Below the pieces are notes generated by a model, which was not told the DNA's origin, did no database searches, and saw only the letters and a program-made list of their open reading frames with translations. Positions 52,858 through 61,728 of a stretch of 64,000 bases of DNA are shown in pieces. This stretch comes from Nocardia abscessus. Its GTDB lineage: Bacteria; Actinomycetota; Actinomycetes; Mycobacteriales; Mycobacteriaceae. The stretch's first letter is position 1. The number at the start of each line of letters is the position of its first letter. The position numbers and the translations under genes are program-made. Where the stretch lies: NCBI RefSeq assembly GCF_015477775.1, contig NZ_JADLQO010000001.1, positions 434,001 through 498,000 on the forward strand, in the 5' to 3' direction.

Positions 52858-55038
52858 GTGAGTGGGAGCGGTCGAGACCGGGCGGTAGCTGCGGGATACA
52901 GCGCGGCTGGGGCACTGCTGGTGACCGCGCCCCTGCTGGCGCCGGGATACCTGCTCCTGCGGGATGCGGTGAGCACGCCGCGCAGCTATCCGACCGACTC
53001 GGCGCTCGGTCTCGGCGACGCGGCGCCGCGGGCGGTGCCGCAGGACGCGCTGCTGGCCGTGCTGTCGGCGTTCGTCGACGGCGGACTGCTGGTCAAGGCG
53101 ATTCTGGTCGTCGCGCTGTGGGCCGCGGGGTACGGGGCGGCGATGCTGGCCCGCGACCTGCTGCGCGCTTCGCTCGGGCCGCAGTTGGTCGCCGCGACGG
53201 TCGCGCTGTGGAACCCCTACGTCGCCGAGCGGCTCTTGCAGGGGCACTGGAGCCTGCTGGCCGGATATGCCGCGCTGCCGTGGACAGCGCTGGCCGCCTA
53301 TCGCCTCCGATCCTCCGCCACCGCGAAACGGCGTCGGCGGACTCTGTCGAACGCACCGGTACAGCCCGGAAACGGCCTGGCCGGACCGCAGGAGGCCGAA
53401 CCCTCCGAAAATGCCCCGCCGATCACCAGACAGCACGACCGGCAGGCCGGACCCACCGGCCGAGCCGAAACACCGCTGGCTACGCACGGCGCATCCGAGC
53501 CACCCGATAGCCCTGCCCCAGCCGACACTTCTGAACACCCCGGCGGCTCTACGCCAGCCGACACCCCTCAACACCGCCACGGCGCTACACCAGCCAACGC
53601 CCCTGAACACTCCCACGGCGCTACATCAGCGGACACTCCGGCCAAGGGCCAGGTAGATCAGCCCCTCGTCACCGCGCCAAACGACACACCGGGCAAGGAC
53701 CAAGTAGATCAGCCCCTCGTCACGGCGGCACGGCGCAGGAGTATCCGGACGGTGTCCGCTTGGGCGGCCCTGGCCGGATCGCTCGCCGCCGCGGGACTCA
53801 CGCCGACCGGAGCGCTGCTGGCGGGGATGACCGCGTTCGCCCTGGTCCATCGACGCCAGCTGGTCCCGGCGCTCGTCGTCTGGGTCGCGGCCTCCGCGCC
53901 ATGGCTCGCCGCGACCGCGCTGTCGGGTGCGGGCGCCGAGCCGTCCGATCCCGCGGGCATCGCGGCCTTCGCCGCACGGGCCGAGCCCGGCCTCGGCACC
54001 CTCGGCAGTGTGGCCGGCCTCGGCGGCATCTGGAACGCGGAGGCGGTTCCCGGTTCCCGCACCACACCGCTGGCCGCGATCGCGACCCTGGCGCTGCTGG
54101 CGATCGTCGCGCTGGGCGTGCGCGCCGTCGCCACGGGCGGCGCCGACCCGGACAATCGCCACGTGCGCCGCGCACTGCTGCTGCTCGCGGCGATCGCGGT
54201 GCTGTTCCCCGCGCTCGGGGCGACGGAGTGGGGCATGCACGCACTGGAGTGGCTGGTCGCCCACGTGCCCGGTGCGGGTCTGCTGCGGGACACGCAGAAA
54301 TACGTGGCCTTGGCCGTGCCCGCCTACGCCCTGTGCGCGGCGGCGGGCTGCATGGTGGCGGCCCGGCGTCTTTCGTCCGCGCCGACCGATCGGCCCGGCA
54401 CGGCACACCCGGCCGTGCGGTCCGCGATCGCGGCGGTATTCGTCGCGCTTCTCGTGCTGCCGCTCTACGACCTCGCCTGGGGTGCCGGTGGAGCCGTCCG
54501 GGCGGTGCGCTACCCCGCTGGATGGCAGCGGGTCGCCGAACGGATCGACGGTCCCGGCGACGTCGCGGTGCTGCCGGGTGGGATGTTCCGCAAGTTCCGC
54601 TACAGCGGCCCGGCGCCCGTGCTCGACCCGGCGCCGCGCATGCTGCCCAACGACGTATTGCAGACCGGCGAGCTTCCGGTGCGCGGGCGTACGGTGTCCG
54701 GCGAGGGAGCACGCGCGAGAGAGGTGGAAGCCCTTCTCCTGCGGGGCGGTTCAGCTCCGGACCTGGCCCGTCTCGGAGTCGGCTGGGTGCTCGTCGAGCG
54801 GACCACTCCCGGCCCGCTCGGCGCATCGGCGACGATGTTGGCCCAGCTCGAGCGAAGCTACGAGGACGCCGACCTCACGCTGTATCGCGTGCCCGGCGTC
54901 GTCGAGCCCCGCCCATCGACGTCGGCACAGCGCTCCGTCATCGCCACGGCCCACTTGCTCTGGGGCGCGTTGCTCGTCGCGAGTCCGCTTGTCGTCTTCG
55001 GCCTTCGGGCACGAGAACGCACGAGAACGCGGCGCTGA
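52858..55038 (+). CDS. polytopic membrane protein (Rv0226c-like), possible GT-C type
   Basis: The 726-residue protein has membrane helices spread over both ends and a long hydrophilic insertion at about residues 160-300. N-terminal segments include DAVSTPRSYPTDSALGLGD and WNPYVAERLLQGHWSLLAGY, the latter typical of GT-C-like mannosyl- or arabinosyltransferase relatives. The insertion is rich in Pro, Thr, Ala and His and contains two tandem repeat blocks, which make the protein about 150 residues longer than the mycobacterial homologue as I recall it. It begins at a GTG. Function is unknown but it is linked to glycosyl- and acyltransferases. Confidence 0.83.
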   Translation: MSGSGRDRAVAAGYSAAGALLVTAPLLAPGYLLLRDAVSTPRSYPTDSALGLGDAAPRAVPQDALLAVLSAFVDGGLLVKAILVVALWAAGYGAAMLARDLLRASLGPQLVAATVALWNPYVAERLLQGHWSLLAGYAALPWTALAAYRLRSSATAKRRRRTLSNAPVQPGNGLAGPQEAEPSENAPPITRQHDRQAGPTGRAETPLATHGASEPPDSPAPADTSEHPGGSTPADTPQHRHGATPANAPEHSHGATSADTPAKGQVDQPLVTAPNDTPGKDQVDQPLVTAARRRSIRTVSAWAALAGSLAAAGLTPTGALLAGMTAFALVHRRQLVPALVVWVAASAPWLAATALSGAGAEPSDPAGIAAFAARAEPGLGTLGSVAGLGGIWNAEAVPGSRTTPLAAIATLALLAIVALGVRAVATGGADPDNRHVRRALLLLAAIAVLFPALGATEWGMHALEWLVAHVPGAGLLRDTQKYVALAVPAYALCAAAGCMVAARRLSSAPTDRPGTAHPAVRSAIAAVFVALLVLPLYDLAWGAGGAVRAVRYPAGWQRVAERIDGPGDVAVLPGGMFRKFRYSGPAPVLDPAPRMLPNDVLQTGELPVRGRTVSGEGARAREVEALLLRGGSAPDLARLGVGWVLVERTTPGPLGASATMLAQLERSYEDADLTLYRVPGVVEPRPSTSAQRSVIATAHLLWGALLVASPLVVFGLRARERTRTRR
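53518..53625 (+). repeat. three tandem 36-bp coding repeats
   Basis: Units at 53518, 53554 and 53590 encode PADTSEHPGGST, PADTPQHRHGAT and PANAPEHSHGAT; a fourth, partial unit starts at 53626. They lie in the hydrophilic insertion of the membrane protein. Confidence 0.85.
53632..53733 (+). repeat. two tandem 51-bp coding repeats
   Basis: Units 53632-53682 and 53683-53733 encode DTPAKGQVDQPLVTAPN and DTPGKDQVDQPLVTAAR. The DNA identity is high, with a shared run tagatcagcccctcgtcac, indicating a recent duplication. Confidence 0.85.
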
Positions 55039-55071
55039 ACCGAGCGGCGCACGGCAGCCGCGCGCAGTAGT

Positions 55072-56244
55072 TCAGTCGACCGTCCGGGGCGCGATCAAAC
55101 CGGTGACCTGTTCGCCACGGGCGGCGGCGGACAGCACCTCGTAGACGCCGATTCCGGTCTGCTCCCAAGAGAATTCGCGAGCGCGGGCGCGCGCCTTCTC
55201 GCCCATGACGGTGCGCGCGCCCGGATCGTCCAGCAGATCGCCGACGGCATCGGCCAACTGCGCGACGTCGTCGACCAGAATGCCGGTGGCGCCGTCGACG
55301 ATGGAATCGGTGAGACCGCGCGAACTCCGGTAGCCGACCGTCGGCACGCCGTGCTGGGCGGCCTCGATCACCGCGAGCCCCCACCCCTCTTTCCGGGACG
55401 GAAGCACGTGCACCCAGGCGCGGGCGAGCAGTTCGTGCTTACGGCGCTCGTCCACGTGGCCGTGGAAGGTCACTGCGTCGGCGATGCCGAGTTCGCGAGC
55501 GTTGTCGCGCAGGTTGTCCGCCCACCAACCGTCGCCGATCACGTCCAGGCGCAGGCCGGGGATGCGGTCGCGCAACCGGGCGACGGCCGCGAGCGCGTCC
55601 TCGATCTGCTTGTGCGGCACCAGGCGGGACAGCACCACGACGGTGGGCGCGGAAGTGCGGGTCTCCGCGGCGCCGGTGGGCGCGCCGGCTGGAACCGGTT
55701 CGGCTCCGTTGCGGACCACCGCGATGCGCGAACCGTCCACACCGAGCGCGGCCAGCTCCTCCGCCGAGGGCAACGAAACGGTCAGATATTGGTTACGCCG
55801 GTGCACGCGGGGCGACAGCCGCGACTCGATCCACCAGCCCACGCGACCGACCAGCCTGCCCGCCACCGGCCACTGCTCGCGGTGCCCGTGGTGCACCAGC
55901 AATACCGACGGCGCCTTGGTGACGGTGGTGGCGAAGAAGGGGATGCCGTTCTGGGTGTCGATCACCGCGTCCGGGCGCACTCCGCGCAACGAGCCGAGAC
56001 CGATCTTCCCGAGCAGGATCGCGGCGAGCGCCCGCGGATACACGGTGTAGCGGCCGCCCGCCCGGCTGATGTCGATGCCGTCGACGCGCTCCCGCCGCGG
56101 CGCCCCGGGGTAGCGGGCGGTGCGCAGGGTGACTTTGACCCCCCGGGCCGCGAGGTGCGCGCCGACCTGCTCGAGGTACCGCTCGCTGCCGCCGCCCTGC
56201 GGGTGCCCGGTGTCACGCCAGCAGAGCAGGAGGACTTCGCGCAC
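55072..56244 (-). CDS. glycosyltransferase family 4 (Rv0225-like)
   Basis: The 390-residue protein is a GT-B enzyme. The N-terminal domain has HPQGGGSERYLEQVGAHLAA; the C-terminal nucleotide-sugar domain has VVLSRLVPHKQIEDAL, DVIGDGWWADNL, FHGHVDERRKHELLARAWV and the E-x7-E motif EGWGLAVIEAAQHG. It transfers a sugar from an NDP-sugar to an envelope acceptor in the cytoplasm. It converges on the membrane protein gene. The GTG at 56244 is chosen because REVLLLCWRDTG begins the fold there. Confidence 0.87.
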   Translation of the reverse strand: MREVLLLCWRDTGHPQGGGSERYLEQVGAHLAARGVKVTLRTARYPGAPRRERVDGIDISRAGGRYTVYPRALAAILLGKIGLGSLRGVRPDAVIDTQNGIPFFATTVTKAPSVLLVHHGHREQWPVAGRLVGRVGWWIESRLSPRVHRRNQYLTVSLPSAEELAALGVDGSRIAVVRNGAEPVPAGAPTGAAETRTSAPTVVVLSRLVPHKQIEDALAAVARLRDRIPGLRLDVIGDGWWADNLRDNARELGIADAVTFHGHVDERRKHELLARAWVHVLPSRKEGWGLAVIEAAQHGVPTVGYRSSRGLTDSIVDGATGILVDDVAQLADAVGDLLDDPGARTVMGEKARARAREFSWEQTGIGVYEVLSAAARGEQVTGLIAPRTVD

Positions 56245-56360
56245 GGTGGAGCTTCTCTCGGTCAGTAGGTCCCGGTGGGGAACGTCGGATGTCGCGGTAC
56301 ACCCTAACCCGAGCACCCGCCCGCGATGCCCAGCATCGGGGTTGTGCGAGACTCGGCGCC

Positions 56361-57146
56361 GTGCTCAAAGCCGAAAAGACGCCTGCACGCGGCAGCTCGC
56401 CCCGGTTCGCCCGCCGGGCGACCCTGCGCCGGTCGCTGCGACTGCTCGGCAGCTTCCGGTTCGAGCAGACCGATCCGGCGCTGTTCTACGGCGGGCTGGC
56501 CACCGACAGCGCGGCGATGATCGCCGATTTCTACGCCGACCTCACCGGCCGGTCGCTGGACGGTGCGACGATTCTCGACGTCGGCGGCGGACCGGGCTAC
56601 TTCGCTGACGAGTTCGCCCGCACCGGCGCGCGCTACATCCCGGTGGAGCCCGACCCGTCGGAGATGCACGCCGCAGGCCTCTCGGTAGCCGGCGCGGTGC
56701 GCGGGTCCGGGATGGCGCTGCCGTTCCGTGACGACGCACTCGACATCTGTTTCTCGTCGAACGTCGCCGAACACGTCTCGAAGCCCTGGGTGATGGCCGA
56801 CGAGATGGTGCGGGTGACCAGGCCGGGCGGGTTGATCGTGCTGTCCTACACGGTGTGGCACGGCCCGTTCGGCGGGCACGAAACCGGACCGTGGCACTAC
56901 CTCGGTGGCGAGTACGCCGCGCGCCGGTACCTCCGCAAGCACGGACGCGAACCCAAGAACAGGTTCGGCAGGTCGCTGTTCGCGGTGCGGGCCGCGGACG
57001 GATTGCGCTGGGCGGCAGGCACTCCGGCCGAGGTGCACACCGTCTTCCCGCGCTACCACCCCCGCTGGGCGTGGTGGTTGGTCCGGGTACCGCTGGTGCG
57101 CGAGTTACTCGTGAGCAATCTGGTCGTTGTGGCAACTAAAAGTTAG
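56361..57146 (+). CDS. SAM-dependent methyltransferase (Rv0224c-like)
   Basis: This 261-residue class I methyltransferase has motif I ILDVGGGPGYFADEFARTGA, then YIPVEPDPSEMHAAG and the Methyltransf_11 part ALPFRDDALDICFSSNVAEH. The late segment GPFGGHETGPWHYLGGEYAA matches mycobacterial Rv0224c. It starts at a GTG and is divergent from the GT4 gene. It probably methylates a sugar or lipid of the envelope; the acceptor is unknown. Confidence 0.88.
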   Translation: MLKAEKTPARGSSPRFARRATLRRSLRLLGSFRFEQTDPALFYGGLATDSAAMIADFYADLTGRSLDGATILDVGGGPGYFADEFARTGARYIPVEPDPSEMHAAGLSVAGAVRGSGMALPFRDDALDICFSSNVAEHVSKPWVMADEMVRVTRPGGLIVLSYTVWHGPFGGHETGPWHYLGGEYAARRYLRKHGREPKNRFGRSLFAVRAADGLRWAAGTPAEVHTVFPRYHPRWAWWLVRVPLVRELLVSNLVVVATKS

Positions 57147-57454
57147 CCGAGGTAAGGCTCCAGCCATCCCCGACGCCAGTGCCGCTTCCCGCACGGCGCG
57201 TGCACAGGCTCGCTCCACGGCGATTCCCGCATAGCCAACCCGACGGTCTCGAGCGTGGTCAGACCAACCATGTCGGCCAGCATCCCGACGGCGGCGACTG
57301 CCTCCGCAGCCTGCATAGCCGCGGTCGCCTGCTCGATCGTCAGGGTACGGCCGGGTAGGAAGGAGACCACCCATCCGCCGCTGCCGACACACTTAGCCTG
57401 ATGCTCGGTTTGATCACTGGTCATCAGCGACCGGCCGATCACTTGCACCGCCAT
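57143..57454 (-). CDS. small hypothetical protein
   Basis: The 103-residue protein has a conserved-looking core, CVGSGGWVVSFLPGRTLTIE followed by QATAAMQAAEAVAAV and a tail rich in Trp and Arg. I believe similar small proteins occur widely in Nocardia and relatives, but I assign no function. A ggggag site eight bases upstream of the ATG at 57454 supports this start. It overlaps the end of the methyltransferase gene by four bases in convergent direction. Confidence 0.65.
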   Translation of the reverse strand: MAVQVIGRSLMTSDQTEHQAKCVGSGGWVVSFLPGRTLTIEQATAAMQAAEAVAAVGMLADMVGLTTLETVGLAMRESPWSEPVHAPCGKRHWRRGWLEPYLG

Positions 57455-57616
57455 GACTCGGACTCCCCAGTTTGCGGTAACGATTCGGTAATGGAGCGAG
57501 CTGATATGTCGCTACAGCATCCCCCCTCCAGCAACAGAACGCAATAGTGCGTTCTGCGAAAAGCGAACCGAGAGGTCGGGATTCACACTGGCCAGGGCGT
57601 CGCGCGTACGCAAAAC

Positions 57617-57660
57617 TGGAACAGGTTACAGACAGAAGGCGGGCAAAACTGTAACGTGTT
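57617..57660. promoter_or_regulatory. KstR-type operator boxes upstream of aldehyde dehydrogenase
   Basis: Bases 57617-57630 fit the published KstR consensus TnnAACnnGTTnnA exactly (tggAACagGTTaca). A second, near-match AACGTGTT lies at 57653-57660. The two are also halves of a larger 12-of-13 inverted repeat (57619-57631 against 57649-57661). The second box ends just four bases before the start codon. Confidence 0.65.
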
Positions 57661-57663
57661 CTC

Positions 57664-59109
57664 ATGCATTACGAGAGCTTGTTCATCGGCGGCCGCTGGA
57701 CCGCGCCAGCCACCGCCGAGCGCATCCAGGTCATCTCGCCGGCCACGGTCGAGCCGGTGGGCAGCGTCCCCGCGGTGAGCCGGGCCGACGTCGACGCCGC
57801 GGTCGCCGCGGCCAGGCACGCTTTCGATCACGGCCCGTGGCCCGCCACGCCGCCGAAGGAGCGCGCCGCGGTGCTCACCCGCGTTGCCCGGCTGATCGAA
57901 CAGCGCTCCGCCGACCTGCTCGCCGCGCTCACCGCCGAGGTCGGCGCGCCGCAGATGATCGCGATGACGCTGAACCAGATCCCCGCGGTCGCCACGCTCG
58001 ACGCCTACGCCGCCCTGGCCGAGACCTTCCCGTGGCAGGAGACCCGGGTGGGCGGGTTCGGCACCACGCGGGTCACCCGCGAGCCGCGCGGGGTCGTCGC
58101 GGCGGTCACCGCGTGGAATGTCCCGCTGTTCCTCGCGGTCAACAAGCTCGCGCCCGCCCTGCTGGCCGGCTGCACCGTGGTGCTGAAGCCCGCCCCGCTG
58201 ACGCCGATCACGGCCAACATGGTCGCCGACATCTTCACCGAGGCAGGACTGCCCGAGGGCGTGCTCTCGGTGCTGCCCGCCGAGCCCGACGCGGCCGAGT
58301 ACCTCGTCTCGCACCCCGGCGTGGACAAGGTGACCTTCACCGGAAGCACCGCGGTCGGCCGCAAGATCGGCGCCATCGCCACCGGTCAGCTCAAGAGCGT
58401 TTCGCTCGAACTCGGCGGCAAGTCCGCGGCGATCCTGCTGCCCGACATGGATGTCGCGGCCGGCATCCCGGTGCTCGCGTTCTCCGGCTTGATGAACAGC
58501 GGCCAGGGCTGCGTCGCGCAGACCCGCATCCTCGCCCCGCGTAGCCGGTACGACGAGATCCTCGACGCGCTGGTCGAACACGTGAAGACGATGAAGGTGG
58601 GCGACCCGAACGACCCGAGCGTGCAGCTGGGCCCGCTGATCTCCGAGCGGCAACGCGAGCGGGTCGAGGGTTACATCGCCAAGGGCAAGGCCGAGGGCGC
58701 GCGACTGGTACTCGGCGGCGGACGCCCGGAGGGCCTGGACCGAGGCTGGTTCGTCGAGCCGACGATTTTCGCCGACGTGGACAACAAGTCGACCATCGCC
58801 CAGGAGGAGATCTTCGGGCCGGTGCTGTCGGTCATCCCGTACGAAACCGAGGACGAGGCCGTGGCCATCGCCAACGACTCGGTCTACGGCCTCGCCGGCT
58901 CGGTGTGGACGGCCGACATCGAACACGGCGCCGAAATCGCGGCGCGGGTGCGCACCGGTACCTACGCGATCAATTGGTATGCGTTCGACCCGAGTTCGCC
59001 GTTCGGCGGCTACAAGGCCTCCGGGCTAGGACGCGAAAACGGCCCGGAAGGTCTCGATGCGTTCTGCGAGCAGAAGTCGCTGCTCATGCCGCTCGGCTGG
59101 ACCGGGTGA
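57664..59109 (+). CDS. aldehyde dehydrogenase (Rv0223c-like)
   Basis: This 481-residue NAD(P)-dependent aldehyde dehydrogenase has the cofactor motifs AVTAWNVPLFLAVNKLAPAL and FTGSTAVGR, general base Glu249 in LELGGKSA and nucleophile Cys283 in NSGQGCVAQTR. It oxidises aldehydes to acids through a thioacyl intermediate. M. tuberculosis Rv0223c lies in the same place and, as I recall, belongs to the KstR sterol-catabolism regulon; the box in this promoter agrees. Substrate may be a sterol side-chain or fatty aldehyde. Confidence 0.92.
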   Translation: MHYESLFIGGRWTAPATAERIQVISPATVEPVGSVPAVSRADVDAAVAAARHAFDHGPWPATPPKERAAVLTRVARLIEQRSADLLAALTAEVGAPQMIAMTLNQIPAVATLDAYAALAETFPWQETRVGGFGTTRVTREPRGVVAAVTAWNVPLFLAVNKLAPALLAGCTVVLKPAPLTPITANMVADIFTEAGLPEGVLSVLPAEPDAAEYLVSHPGVDKVTFTGSTAVGRKIGAIATGQLKSVSLELGGKSAAILLPDMDVAAGIPVLAFSGLMNSGQGCVAQTRILAPRSRYDEILDALVEHVKTMKVGDPNDPSVQLGPLISERQRERVEGYIAKGKAEGARLVLGGGRPEGLDRGWFVEPTIFADVDNKSTIAQEEIFGPVLSVIPYETEDEAVAIANDSVYGLAGSVWTADIEHGAEIAARVRTGTYAINWYAFDPSSPFGGYKASGLGRENGPEGLDAFCEQKSLLMPLGWTG

Positions 59110-59313
59110 TCAGTCGGGTGGCATGACCACCCGCAGCAGCGGCGCGCGGTTGCCGTAGCGCCGGGGTGGCGCGTCGACGATTTCGACGCGCCATCCGGGC
59201 GGCAGCACCGCAAGCAGCCGCCCCGCGGCCCGGCGCAGCGGCGTGCTCGCGGTCCCGATCTCGAATTCGGCAACCATGGGGGCAAGGGACCTCGCCGTCT
59301 CCAGATCGGCCAT
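59110..59313 (-). CDS. small hypothetical protein
   Basis: A 67-residue frame with good codon bias and a gagaggtggttggagc leader before its ATG. It contains LRRAAGRLLAVLPPGWRVEI and RAPLLRVVMPPD. No known domain is recognised. Its stop abuts the aldehyde dehydrogenase stop in convergent direction. Confidence 0.6.
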   Translation of the reverse strand: MADLETARSLAPMVAEFEIGTASTPLRRAAGRLLAVLPPGWRVEIVDAPPRRYGNRAPLLRVVMPPD

Positions 59314-59658
59314 GCTCCAACCACCTCTCGCGCGTCGATCTCGCCGTACGCCGCGGGCATCGCGGGTCCGATGTCGGTAGGGAAGTAGTTCAGTCGATCA
59401 GTTAACCGTTGGTAATCCGACTGTGTGATGGGAAGGGAAGAACACGCCAAGCATAAGTCACGAGTACACGAAATCTCTCGACAAGATCATTACCCCGTTC
59501 CGAACGCGGCTAAACCCATCGAGCCGTGCAAAATTCGCACATTCCCGCCGCACACTGACAAGCCCCTGCGCGGTCCCCGAAAAGCGCCCTCCCGCACGAC
59601 ATTCGAATGACCTGCTCCACAACGGCATTCGCCCTCGGGGACCGTTGACCCGCCGGGC
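59314..59658. other. 345-bp region without a gene
   Basis: I see no supported gene or strong repeat. It is less GC-rich than the neighbouring genes and lies between convergent and same-strand gene ends, with the truncated regulator to its right. Confidence 0.5.
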
Positions 59659-60540
59659 TCACGTGCCGAGCGACCGGCGGTACGCGGCAGGTGTGGTGCC
59701 GGTCGCCGCGCGCAGGTGCACCCGCAGCGCGGTGACGCTGCCGAAACCTGCCTTGGCCGCAACGACTTCCACTGGCAAACGTGTGGTTTCCAGAAGTTCG
59801 CGCGCACGCGCGGTGCGCTGAGCGTCCAGCCACCGCCGCGGCGTGGTGCCCACTTTCGCCTTGAAGCGGCGGATGAAGGTGCGCTCGCTCATCAGTGCGT
59901 GCGCGGCCAGCGCCGAAACATCCGCCGCCGCAGCGGGTTCGGCGACCGCCCAGGCCAGGGTGGCGGCGAGTCCGCCGTGCTCGGCCGCAGCGCCCGGCGC
60001 GTTCGGAACGTACTGCGCCTGGCCGCCCTCTCGATGCGGCGCGGTGACGTTCCACCTGGCCAGCTCCGCCGCCGCGTGGGCGCCCAGCTCCCTGCGCACG
60101 ATGTGCAGGCACAGATCGAGCCCCGCCGACAGACCGGCCGAGGTCAGCACGTCACCGTCGTCCACGTACAGCGCCGTCGGGTCCAGCCGCACCGCCGGAT
60201 ACAGCTGCGCGAACTCGCCGCAGTAGGCCCAGTGCGTGGTCGCCGGTCGTCCGTCCAGTAGTCCGGCCTCGGCCAGTATGAACGCGCCGACGCAGATGCT
60301 CACCATGGTCGCGCCGCGCGCCGCCGCGCCGCGCAAGGCGATCAGCGCCTCCCGCGGGGTAGGCAGCGTCGGGATGCCGATCCCGGGCACGACGACCACA
60401 TCCGCCTCCGCCAGCGCCTCCAGCCCGTGCTCCACCCGCAATTCGAAGCCGTTGGGCGTCCACACCGGCCCGGGGCGCACTCCGCAGGTCCGCATCTCGA
60501 ACCCGGACGGCTCGCCGGTCTTACCCGGTCCGTGCCGGAA
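59659..60540 (-). pseudogene. GlxA-type AraC regulator lacking its N-terminus
   Basis: The reading contains most of a GlxA-like regulator: a DJ-1/PfpI-type domain (VVVPGIGIPTLP, VSICVGAFILAEAGLLDGR, THWAYC) and a C-terminal AraC DNA-binding domain (MSERTFIRRFKAKVGTTPRR, then AGFGSVTALRVHLRAATG). Full members have a first strand and helix of about 45 residues before the GFEMRTCG segment. Here those are missing and replaced by unrelated sequence from about 60540. An ATG at 60495 could still start a 278-residue product, but it would lack the first part of the sensor domain. Confidence 0.7.
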
Positions 60541-60858
60541 CGCCTGAACAGCACAGGCCAGGGCTTGCGTGAGTTCTGCTCGCAGGCAAGGGGCAACACG
60601 GGAGAACAGTACGCGGGACTGTTCAGCCTCACCGACGAAGGCGGCCGGCTCACGTGGGCAATTCAAGCACCCCGCGAAGGCGAACAAATTCCTGCCCGTA
60701 AAGCTCCCGTCTCCAACATTGCTGACTGGGTGCAAAAAATTGCCGAACTCGATCCACCTGCCAAATCCGGAACCGACGCTTATAAGCGTCTGGGGGGCAA
60801 GAAAGCAGATGTCATGGCCGCATTCAAGCAGTATCGCGAAATCAGTCAAGCGGCGTAG
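60541..60858 (+). pseudogene. C-terminal fragment of an unrecognised protein
   Basis: The frame reads GQGLREFCSQARGNTGEQYA, then GLFSLTDEGGRLTWAIQAP and ends VMAAFKQYREISQAA. It has coding character, but its in-frame upstream part is antisense to the regulator gene and no start or ribosome site is seen. It appears to be a broken gene joined to chromosomal DNA at about 60540. Family unknown. Confidence 0.5.
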
Positions 60859-60939
60859 TTATGTCCTCCCGTGCGGCAATTAGTTACTTGGCCATGTTCC
60901 ATTGAACCCGAGGTCCGGCCAGATTGATTCCAAGGCCCG

Positions 60940-61119
60940 ATGAATGACGGTCTTGTGCATTTCGCTCCTGGCGTCCAAATGACGATCCGGAACCAATCAA
61001 CCCATGGGCAGGGCGAAAACGAGTACACCGAGCAGGAAGCATTGGAACGACTGGCAGCGCTCAGTTTGCTGGCCCGATGGACCGATGCATGCAACGTCGA
61101 GAAAGCCGAAGGCGAGTAG
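60940..61119 (+). CDS. small hypothetical protein
   Basis: A 59-residue frame beginning MNDGLVHFAPGVQM and ending with the charged helix EYTEQEALERLAALSLLARW. An aagg sits five bases before the ATG. It is too short to place in a family. Its codon use is that of a coding frame, but confidence is limited. Confidence 0.45.
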   Translation: MNDGLVHFAPGVQMTIRNQSTHGQGENEYTEQEALERLAALSLLARWTDACNVEKAEGE

Positions 61120-61429
61120 ACGGGCATCCGGGCATCGAGGCGTCGAGCCATTCCCGCCATTCAGCGGTTCCCCAGTTCCGGAACCGCTGTCGGGAACCGG
61201 GAACCGGTCGGCGCAAGGACCCCTCCCCCCTCTCCGCATGAATATTGGCCTGTATGCCTCAGGCGTGGGCACCCTAGAACAGGGAAGGGAGGTACCCCTA
61301 CGCCTACGCGCCGGGATAGCCGTGTCCTGCCGACTCATCTGCCAGGGAGTGGACCGGGGGTTTGTACCTCGATGACGCCAAAACCCCCCTCAGCGTCGAA
61401 TCTGAGGAGGTTTCTGCCGTCTCGACGGT
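61120..61429. other. 310-bp gene-free region with hairpins
   Basis: No gene is supported. A 9-bp inverted repeat with 8-base spacer lies at 61163-61188 (agcggttcc arms), and the terminator of the leftward gene pair lies at 61381-61413. Confidence 0.5.
61381..61413 (-). terminator. terminator of the leftward small-gene operon
   Basis: Read on the minus strand the stem has outer arms aaacc/ggttt and inner arms ctcag/ctgag with an 8-base loop, and is followed by tttt. It lies 17 bases after the stop at 61430. Confidence 0.7.
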
Positions 61430-61720
61430 TCACATACCCATACGTTCCAGCGCCCAGTCCGTCGCAGCATCCTCGTCGTTGGCACGGATCTTGCGCGTGT
61501 AGTGCAGGGGCGGCGTGATCCATCGAACCCCACGCCAGCCGCGCGAAGGCCGGATAGTCCAGCCTCCGAACTCCCGCCGCACGGGGTAGCTGGTGCCTGT
61601 GACCTCATGCTGACGTGGCGGCGGCAGCAGCCTAAGCAGCAGGCGGCGGAAGCGGTGCCAGTCCGATGTCCACGCGGGAAGTCGCCCGTACGCGACGAGT
61701 GGGTCTTGGCGAAGTTTCAT
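61430..61720 (-). CDS. hypothetical protein of the integrated element
   Basis: The 96-residue protein is basic and tryptophan-rich: MKLRQDPLVAYGRLPAWTSD, FRRLLLRLLPPPRQH and FGGWTIRPSRGWRGVRWITP, ending with an acidic-to-hydrophobic tail. No domain is recognised. A gaggac site precedes the ATG, and the gene starts eight bases after the stop of the secreted protein gene, so the two are coupled. Confidence 0.65.
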   Translation of the reverse strand: MKLRQDPLVAYGRLPAWTSDWHRFRRLLLRLLPPPRQHEVTGTSYPVRREFGGWTIRPSRGWRGVRWITPPLHYTRKIRANDEDAATDWALERMGM

Positions 61721-61728
61721 GTTTGTCC

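Noticed and set aside
59110..60540. tRNA gene as attachment site for the element
   Set aside because: I looked for a cloverleaf and a CCA-type end near the junction and saw none; the junction lies inside a regulator gene.
61004..61375. 123-codon plus frame and a 104-codon minus frame overlapping it
   Set aside because: Neither has coding bias or a start site; the region carries hairpins instead, and a different short frame (60940-61119) looks better.
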